A stretch of DNA of 10,744 nucleotides from Pseudomonadota bacterium (lineage in GTDB: Bacteria > Pseudomonadota > Gammaproteobacteria > SZUA-229): positions 1-10,744 of the forward strand of contig DAOVJH010000023.1 of assembly GCA_030673345.1 (NCBI GenBank), read 5' to 3'. The notes below the pieces were generated by a model. That model saw only the letters and a program-made list of their open reading frames with translations. It was not told the origin of the DNA and searched no databases. Below are positions 6,076 through 10,744 of this stretch, piece by piece. Position numbers and translations under genes: made by a program. How positions within the stretch are numbered: the first letter of the stretch is position 1; the number at the start of each line of letters is the position of its first letter.

Positions 6076-7110
6076 TCAATCCTTCAGCAGGTGTGCGATA
6101 GCATCACCATAAAATGTCTTGGCAACATCCCAGCTCCCGGGGTTTATCGCATCGACGATATCAGCATAGACGACCATCGGACTCAAAGCATCCACATTCT
6201 CGTCACCTGCATAACTCGGCGACCAAAAACTTCTATACATACAGATCTCGCCATCGGCATCCTCACGCAAGCCACATGATTCGGCAAATTTTCTCTGTTT
6301 TATATCCGATGAAAAATACAGGCTGATAGTCTCCGGCACCATAAATGGCGTAGCTTTCGCGACCACGACTTCACCACCCCATACCCCATGAAAACTTGCG
6401 GGGTCTGCATTTTTCCACCAGTTCTCATCATCACTGGTATAACACGCCATGATCTGTTTTGGACGTAATTTCTCAAGGTAACCGTCGACCCAGCGCTCAT
6501 AAAGACGTTTCTTATTGACTAACCGCCGCTCACCCTCATCCAGGATATAGCCAGATGCATACAGGTCATCGATGACTGGCCCAACACTGCCAAGCGCAAT
6601 ATTCACCTTGTTTGAAATATCCCGGTACGAGGCATGAAGAAACTGCGGCTGATTAAAGATAGCAAAGATCAGTTTTAAACCTGCTGAATTAAACGCCCGC
6701 CCGCGTAACCGTTTACTGCGTAACCGTGATGATTTCTTTCCCTTCACGTACAGATCAAACTGACTGTTTTTAACCGATAGATTTCCTGCACAATCAACGA
6801 ATGAAATCGAACGCTTTCTAAGTTTATCCGCCATTACCGGGTTTACAAAATCCGCAAACAATATCACCGGAGCAGGCATCGACTTTATCTGTGAGATCAA
6901 TGCGCCTATATCTTTCTGCGGCGCCCATGGCTGCAGCAAAACCGCATACTCCAGACCGAGCTTTTCGCAGCTGATCTTTGTCAGGCCGTCACTGCTTATC
7001 ACATGTTTAGACGCCGAAAACAGGTCATCATCTTCAGATAGTTGCTCTTCTTCTTTTAACGAAGTATTTAACTGTTTTAATGCCTGTTGTAATATTTGTT
7101 TTTTTTCCAT
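6076..7110 (-). CDS. AbiEi-family (type IV toxin-antitoxin) winged-helix regulator
   Basis: A 344-aa protein fitting AbiEi-type antitoxins (AbiEi_2 group). An acidic N-terminus (15-30) precedes a domain at about 55-125 with PVILFADFVNPVMADKLRKR and ISFVDCAGNLSV, matching the family's F/Y-VD-AGN motif. A basic linker SSRLRSKRLRGRAF (127-140) leads into the helix-turn-helix, GLKLIFAIFNQPQFLHASYR and IALGSVGPVIDDLYASGYIL (144-190). RLVNKKRLYERWVDGYLEKLRPK (196-218) follows, and the C-terminus has SPMVVYADIVDAINPGSWDVA (310-330). AbiEi proteins repress their own operon and neutralise the AbiEii nucleotidyltransferase. No such toxin is adjacent; the downstream partner is a PPTase. The start has G7 as its Shine-Dalgarno (7119-7113), two bases before ATG, and A8 within codons 2-4 (7106-7099). 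Family call is fairly sure from memory of the motifs; toxin-antitoxin function here is uncertain. Confidence 0.78.
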   Translation of the reverse strand: MEKKQILQQALKQLNTSLKEEEQLSEDDDLFSASKHVISSDGLTKISCEKLGLEYAVLLQPWAPQKDIGALISQIKSMPAPVILFADFVNPVMADKLRKRSISFVDCAGNLSVKNSQFDLYVKGKKSSRLRSKRLRGRAFNSAGLKLIFAIFNQPQFLHASYRDISNKVNIALGSVGPVIDDLYASGYILDEGERRLVNKKRLYERWVDGYLEKLRPKQIMACYTSDDENWWKNADPASFHGVWGGEVVVAKATPFMVPETISLYFSSDIKQRKFAESCGLREDADGEICMYRSFWSPSYAGDENVDALSPMVVYADIVDAINPGSWDVAKTFYGDAIAHLLKD

Positions 7111-7125
7111 TACCCCCCCTTTTTT
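7111..7125 (-). promoter_or_regulatory. Homopolymeric ribosome binding site of the AbiEi-like gene
   Basis: On the minus strand the start is preceded by A6 (7125-7120), G7 (7119-7113), then TA and ATG. The G7 run provides the only Shine-Dalgarno. Change in run length would alter SD strength and spacing directly. Confidence 0.6.
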
Positions 7126-7290
7126 ACTGTGGCATCAGCCTCAATAATCGTTCATAACTATTGAACAAATATTAACAGATTAATAAATGCCTGTTTTATT
7201 TTTATTATCAGCTGCCAGGCAACATCGCCCGTAAAACTTTTAGGCTCAATAAAATCATTAATTTATTGCGTCTTGTTAACACATTCAACT

Positions 7291-9441
7291 ATGATTCCAG
7301 TAACCAGAAATACTATTGAAGCAACAGGTCAAAAAACTGTGCCGCAAGACGCATCCTCACAAATAGATTCACGCTGCACGCAGGAGTTATTCAAGACTGC
7401 GCTGTCTGCAAATATATCTGTCATTGCGGGCACCGCAATCGTGGGCGCTTTTTATTATCAGGATGTCGGTGAAGCACTGATCACCTGGATCATCTCGATG
7501 CTGATGATTACAAGCGCACGCATTCTTTTATCGAAATACTATGTTATTGATCAAGCGAATAACTTTAAGTGGATCACTGAGAAACACTGGCAGGACCTGT
7601 ACACCTTCTCATCTTTCATAGTCGGGCTATTCTGGGCATTACTTATCTTCTATATACCGACGGACGCCGGCCCGGTGATGATCAGCATGCTCTATATCAT
7701 ACTGGCAGCCGTCATGGCGGGAGCTATAACGGTCTTGTCGGTCGTCAAGCGCGCTTTCTACGCCTATATAACACCGGTGTTTTTGGCAACATTCGCATTT
7801 TCCATAATGATCACGACAAAACAGACGTTATATCTAAGCGCAGCATCAATCATCTATTACATATTCATATTAACAGCCGGCCAGTTAATCAATAAACGTT
7901 TCGTTCAAAATTTTTCCCTGCATATCGAAAATGAAGATCTCATCTCAGAACTTCACGAGCAGATAGTCCAGAAACAGATTGCCGAGAAAAAACTAATCGA
8001 AAACCAGCAGCAACTCGAAGAAACCGTCGATACTCGCACCAAAGAACTCAGCGATATCAATGAAACCCTGGTCGATGAGATCAATGAACGCCGGCGTATA
8101 GAATCCAATCTCAAACATATGGCACATCATGATTCTTTAACCAACCTGCCGAATCGTCTTCTGCTCGATGCGCGCTTAAACCATGCCATCGAGCGCGCCA
8201 AACGTGAAGATGTGCAAGTCGCAGTCATGTTTATCGACCTCGACCATTTCAAAACCATCAATGACAGCCTCGGCCATGACGCCGGCGACCAGTTACTCAT
8301 ATCGGTCAGCAACAGACTGTTACATTGCGTACGCGAGGATGATACGGTGGCACGCCTGGGAGGTGATGAATTCATCATCATCATCGAACAGGTGCATGAC
8401 ATCGCTGACCTTGATCCATTATTGAAAAAAATAATGAAACTAACGTCGCAGACCATCTCAATCAATAACCATGACCTGAGCATCTCGGCCAGCATCGGTA
8501 TCAGTATCTACCCGGATGATGGCAAAAATGTTGAACAACTGATGCGCAATGCCGATGCAGCCATGTATCACGTCAAAGAGAATGGCCGCCATAAATATCA
8601 TTTTTACACGCGCGATCTGACCGCTGCCGCCTATGACCGTGTCATCCTGGAAACAGACCTTAAACGTGCCATCGCCGATGGTCAGATACTGGTCTACTAC
8701 CAGCCACAGGTGTCACTAGAAAGCAAAAAGATTGTCAGTGTCGAAGCACTGGTGCGCTGGAACCATCCAGAGCTAGGCATCCTGCCACCAAAACAGTTTT
8801 TACATATCGCAGAAAAAACTAACCTGATAAATAATATCGGTAAAACTGTTTTGACGATCGCATGTAAGCAGATAGCCCAATGGAAGAAACAGGGCCTGCC
8901 GATAGAGACCGTCGCAGTCAATGTGGCTGGCAACCAGATCCACCATAGCAACCTGGAAGGCACGGTCAAAAACATCCTCGAAAAGACTAACTGTAAAACA
9001 GAATGGTTAGAACTCGAAATAACCGAAGACTTTATTATCAAAAAAACAAAGCAGGCTATTGCCACCCTGCAGAAGTTACGCGACCTCGGAATCTCTCTCG
9101 CCATCGATGACTTCGGTACAGGATACTCTTCACTCAGTTACCTGAAACAGTTGCCGGTAAACAAATTAAAGATCGACCGCTCTTTCGTCAGGGACATCAA
9201 CAACGATATGGAAGATGCCACCCTGGTACAGGCAATTATCGCCATGGGTAAAAGTCTGAACCTAAAACTGATAGCCGAAGGTGTCGAAGACAGTTCCCAC
9301 GAAATCTTCTTAAGCGCACATGGCTGTGAGTACGCACAGGGCTTCTATTATTCCAAACCCGTTCCTGCTGAAATGATCGAAAAAATGCTTATCGATAAAG
9401 ATGAGGCGCGTCGAAAAAATATCAAACTGGTCTCAAAGTAA
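7291..9441 (+). CDS. Membrane-bound GGDEF-EAL protein (c-di-GMP cyclase/phosphodiesterase)
   Basis: A 716-aa inner-membrane signalling protein (722 aa if TTG 7273 is used). About six membrane helices lie at residues 39-57, 62-80, 105-123, 128-152, 158-176 and 180-200, without a sensor domain I can name. A coiled coil (about 208-275, ending INERRRIESNLKHMAHHD) leads into GGDEF (about 278-440). The A-site RLGGDEF is intact (357-361), and REDD five residues before GGDEF is the RxxD inhibitory I-site. The EAL domain (about 450-705) keeps EALVRW (485-490), the Asn of AVNVAG, LELEITE, IDDFGTGYSSL (Asp606/Asp607), LKIDRSF, IAEGVE and the Gln in YAQGFYYSKP. Both activities are therefore possible; the net direction cannot be read. 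No Shine-Dalgarno is visible at either start; TTGTTAAC (7273-7280) lies 10 nt before ATG. It converges on the next gene with 7 nt between. Confidence 0.93.
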   Translation: MIPVTRNTIEATGQKTVPQDASSQIDSRCTQELFKTALSANISVIAGTAIVGAFYYQDVGEALITWIISMLMITSARILLSKYYVIDQANNFKWITEKHWQDLYTFSSFIVGLFWALLIFYIPTDAGPVMISMLYIILAAVMAGAITVLSVVKRAFYAYITPVFLATFAFSIMITTKQTLYLSAASIIYYIFILTAGQLINKRFVQNFSLHIENEDLISELHEQIVQKQIAEKKLIENQQQLEETVDTRTKELSDINETLVDEINERRRIESNLKHMAHHDSLTNLPNRLLLDARLNHAIERAKREDVQVAVMFIDLDHFKTINDSLGHDAGDQLLISVSNRLLHCVREDDTVARLGGDEFIIIIEQVHDIADLDPLLKKIMKLTSQTISINNHDLSISASIGISIYPDDGKNVEQLMRNADAAMYHVKENGRHKYHFYTRDLTAAAYDRVILETDLKRAIADGQILVYYQPQVSLESKKIVSVEALVRWNHPELGILPPKQFLHIAEKTNLINNIGKTVLTIACKQIAQWKKQGLPIETVAVNVAGNQIHHSNLEGTVKNILEKTNCKTEWLELEITEDFIIKKTKQAIATLQKLRDLGISLAIDDFGTGYSSLSYLKQLPVNKLKIDRSFVRDINNDMEDATLVQAIIAMGKSLNLKLIAEGVEDSSHEIFLSAHGCEYAQGFYYSKPVPAEMIEKMLIDKDEARRKNIKLVSK

Positions 9442-9448
9442 CGCCACT

Positions 9449-9886
9449 TCAGTCTTCGCTTTCAGCGACCATCGCAGCATACTTAAGGCTATCACGCAGC
9501 TCTTTTATCTCATCATCGAGTGCATCTTGCTGACACACCAGCTGGGTCGATTTACGCAACGGACGCCCATGTGTCTCTTCAAATTGAGACTCTAACTGTT
9601 TGACCAGCTGCTGAACCACTTCCTCAGGAAAATCATTTAATTCCAGGTAACTAAATAAAGCTTTGTTGACATCGAACGGAAAAAGGTTGAAGCGATCAAC
9701 ATAGGTCTCGACCAGCGACCAGTAAAAGGGCCTGACTTTACTGACCTCAAGATTTTTATCGTTGAGTAATTTGATGGCAAGTTTGCCGAGTTGGGATAAA
9801 TCAGCAGGGGGTGTGTTTTCGTCACGGCTTTGACTGAATTTGTCTTCCGCGTTCAGGACAGTATTATTGTGCTTGTGAAGTTTCAA
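9449..9886 (-). CDS. Uncharacterised 145-aa acidic helical protein, TTG start
   Basis: No family recognised. The frame is open from TTG at 9886 to a stop at 9451-9449, and codon use resembles its neighbours. There is no signal peptide or membrane segment, so it is probably cytosolic. Residues 1-25 look disordered. Residues 28-100 appear mainly helical (LSQLGKLAIKLLNDKNLEV; VRPFYWSLVETYVDRFNLFPF, an aromatic-rich core; DFPEEVVQQLVKQLESQFEE). Residues 118-145 are a charged helix, possibly coiled coil (ALDDEIKELRDSLK), with an acidic end. No in-frame ATG exists until residue 139, and an in-frame stop lies 24 nt upstream of the TTG, so TTG is the best start. It has no well-placed Shine-Dalgarno; AAGGA at 9915-9911 is too far. 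A TTGATT-17-TCTAAT promoter lies upstream at 9988-9960. Real gene likely; start uncertain. Confidence 0.65.
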   Translation of the reverse strand: MKLHKHNNTVLNAEDKFSQSRDENTPPADLSQLGKLAIKLLNDKNLEVSKVRPFYWSLVETYVDRFNLFPFDVNKALFSYLELNDFPEEVVQQLVKQLESQFEETHGRPLRKSTQLVCQQDALDDEIKELRDSLKYAAMVAESED

Positions 9887-9959
9887 TGTTTTATTATTTT
9901 TTTTCCCGCTTCCTTACCGAAAGCGAAATCTACGATGCAAAATCACCTAACGCGACACC

Positions 9960-9988
9960 ATTAGAACGCTAATCAGTATTTAAATCAA
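9960..9988 (-). promoter_or_regulatory. Sigma70-like promoter for the 145-aa gene
   Basis: On the minus strand TTGATT (9988-9983) is separated by exactly 17 bp from TCTAAT (9965-9960). The -35 matches 4 of 6 and the -10 matches 5 of 6. Transcription would start near 9953, leaving a leader of about 65 nt before the TTG at 9886. This is the best-spaced promoter in the window. Confidence 0.5.
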
Positions 9989-10179
9989 GGGCTTCTCACG
10001 CTAATTAACATCATTTAATTTCTGCTGAAAAGCGGTGGTTTGCGCTATCAATTACGCTTTGAACCCGATAAGATTCAAAAAAAACAATGCCATTTCAACT
10101 GTATAATTTTTTTACACTTTCAAATACCTTAAAAACAATATGTTAGTTAAGTTATTGAATCTAAAATATAATTTATATT

Positions 10180-10201
10180 TTGCATGATTATTGCATAATC
10201 A
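10180..10201. repeat. 11-bp tandem repeat with internal palindrome
   Basis: TTGCATGATTA (10180-10190) is followed directly by TTGCATAATCA (10191-10201), with two mismatches. The inner TGATTA-TTGCA-TAATCA (10185-10201) is a 6-bp inverted repeat with a 5-nt spacer. An 11-bp period is about one helical turn, as in operator sites. No regulator is identified. Confidence 0.5.
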
Positions 10202-10248
10202 ATACTTTAAAGAGTATACGTTACAAAATCGGTAACCATAAACGGTAA

Positions 10249-10289
10249 ACAGGCTTCGAAGTAAACGTTTCAAAACGTACAGGCTTTGA
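10249..10289. repeat. Direct repeat ACAGGCTTYGA, 30-bp period, upstream of HDOD gene
   Basis: ACAGGCTTCGA (10249-10259) and ACAGGCTTTGA (10279-10289) match in 10 of 11 positions, 30 bp apart, on roughly the same helix face. The palindrome AAACGTTT (10263-10270) lies between them. CGGTAA repeated at 10230-10235 and 10243-10248 adds to the cluster. A regulator-binding region is plausible. Confidence 0.45.
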
Positions 10290-10319
10290 TACAAAAATGT
10301 TGTTAACAGCTATAGATAA

Positions 10320-10744
10320 ATGAATCAAAAAGCAAAACAAATTCTGCAAAAAGCCGATGTAGATAAACTGCCAAGTTTACCGCATGTTTTACTACAGCTA
10401 CTCGATATCTGCCACGACGAAAGTTTATCGTACACCGACCTGGCAGACATCTTGCGTCAGGATCCGGCACTCTATGCGCGTGTATATTCGGTATGTCATC
10501 GCCATAAATGCAGTTCAGACAACCATCAGCAGGCTGACCCGGCACGATCGATCGAACACTCGCTGCAGAAGCTTGGCATTAACACCATCAAGGGCATCGC
10601 CGTCACCGCTGTCGTTCAGCAATTTTTTTCCCGTACCAGCCTGGAACGCACCGACTTTTTAAAGCAGCACTGGCAACACTCGCTCTATTGCGCAAACGTG
10701 GCCCAGTCGATAGCGAAACTGTGTAACTATAGTGATGCCGACGA
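10320..10744 (+). CDS. HDOD-domain signalling protein, N-terminal 141 residues (runs off right edge)
   Basis: The frame opens with ATG at 10320 and has no stop through the window end, giving 141 codons. Residues 17-58 carry the HDOD opening LPSLPHVLLQLLDICHDE, the LADILRQDPAL helix and ARVYSV. SIEHSLQKLGINTIKGIAV (78-95) and FLKQHWQHSLYCANVAQSI (113-131) follow the family order. HDOD domains are HD-related and generally lack the metal-binding HD pair; they act as scaffolds in signalling and are often joined to GGDEF, EAL or histidine kinase parts, which could lie beyond the edge. The usual Asn-Ser after the DPAL helix is replaced by VCHRHK. No Shine-Dalgarno is visible; TTGTTAAC lies at 10300-10307, 12 nt before ATG. 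Nearby c-di-GMP signalling suggests a related role, but this is inference. Confidence 0.85.
   Translation, partial: MNQKAKQILQKADVDKLPSLPHVLLQLLDICHDESLSYTDLADILRQDPALYARVYSVCHRHKCSSDNHQQADPARSIEHSLQKLGINTIKGIAVTAVVQQFFSRTSLERTDFLKQHWQHSLYCANVAQSIAKLCNYSDAD

Larger units (their letters stand above)
9887..10319. other. 433-nt AT-rich divergent intergenic region
   Basis: No gene is seen here. It holds the minus-strand promoter at 9960-9988, a lone TATAAT on the plus strand (10102-10107) without a matching -35, an 11-bp tandem repeat with embedded palindrome (10180-10201), and a cluster of short repeats (10230-10289) before the HDOD gene. About 10080-10200 is particularly AT-rich. No tRNA, riboswitch or terminator was recognised. 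Confidence 0.6.

Noticed and set aside
8127-8495. 122-codon minus-strand frame opposite the GGDEF domain
   Set aside because: Antisense shadow of a conserved domain, rich in Ser, Met and Arg.
10020-10319. c-di-GMP riboswitch upstream of the HDOD gene
   Set aside because: I could not find the conserved GEMM core or a tetraloop-receptor arrangement; the area is AT-rich with protein-site-like repeats.
1-10744. CRISPR array, tRNA, rRNA, insertion sequence or prophage signs
   Set aside because: No regularly spaced repeats, cloverleaf, transposase motif or terminal inverted repeats were seen.

Overview
The window looks like a chromosomal segment of a gammaproteobacterium, probably free-living and aquatic or marine. 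This is inferred from a PhoP/PhoQ-type two-component pair, a protein with a GlyGly-CTERM sorting tail, an MXAN-independent set of envelope lipoproteins, and GGDEF-EAL and HDOD signalling proteins, all at moderate GC. No rRNA, tRNA, CRISPR array, transposase or phage gene was seen, so I read it as ordinary chromosome with some accessory content.

Left part (1-1272): a lipoprotein gene runs off the left edge on the minus strand. It is divergent from an OmpA-family, glycine-zipper lipoprotein (401-1078). Behind the latter lies a strongly structured 3' region with several hairpins, ending in a textbook intrinsic terminator (1224-1272).

Centre-left (1273-4360): a plus-strand cassette encodes a very His-rich exported protein, a small exported PepSY protein, a PhoP-like response regulator and a PhoQ-like sensor kinase. 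The last three are almost contiguous (gaps of 2 and 13 nt) and are probably one operon. The arrangement suggests an envelope-stress or metal/cation-sensing module, but the ligand is not readable from sequence. A perfect 24-bp palindrome separates the kinase from a secreted protein with a GlyGly-CTERM tail (4360-5163), which is followed by a 14-bp hairpin.

Centre-right (5323-7110, minus strand): a two-gene operon encodes an AbiEi-family (type IV toxin-antitoxin) regulator and an Sfp-type phosphopantetheinyl transferase. No AbiEii nucleotidyltransferase toxin is adjacent. The AbiEi-like gene has two homopolymer runs around its start codon.

Right part (7291-10744): a membrane-bound GGDEF-EAL protein with both active sites intact (c-di-GMP turnover) converges, 7 nt apart, on an unrecognised 145-aa gene that has a TTG start. 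A 430-nt AT-rich intergenic region with repeats and palindromes follows. The window ends inside an HDOD-domain signalling gene, truncated by the edge. Three of the plus-strand genes that lack a Shine-Dalgarno share the 8-mer TTGTTAAC just upstream of their starts.
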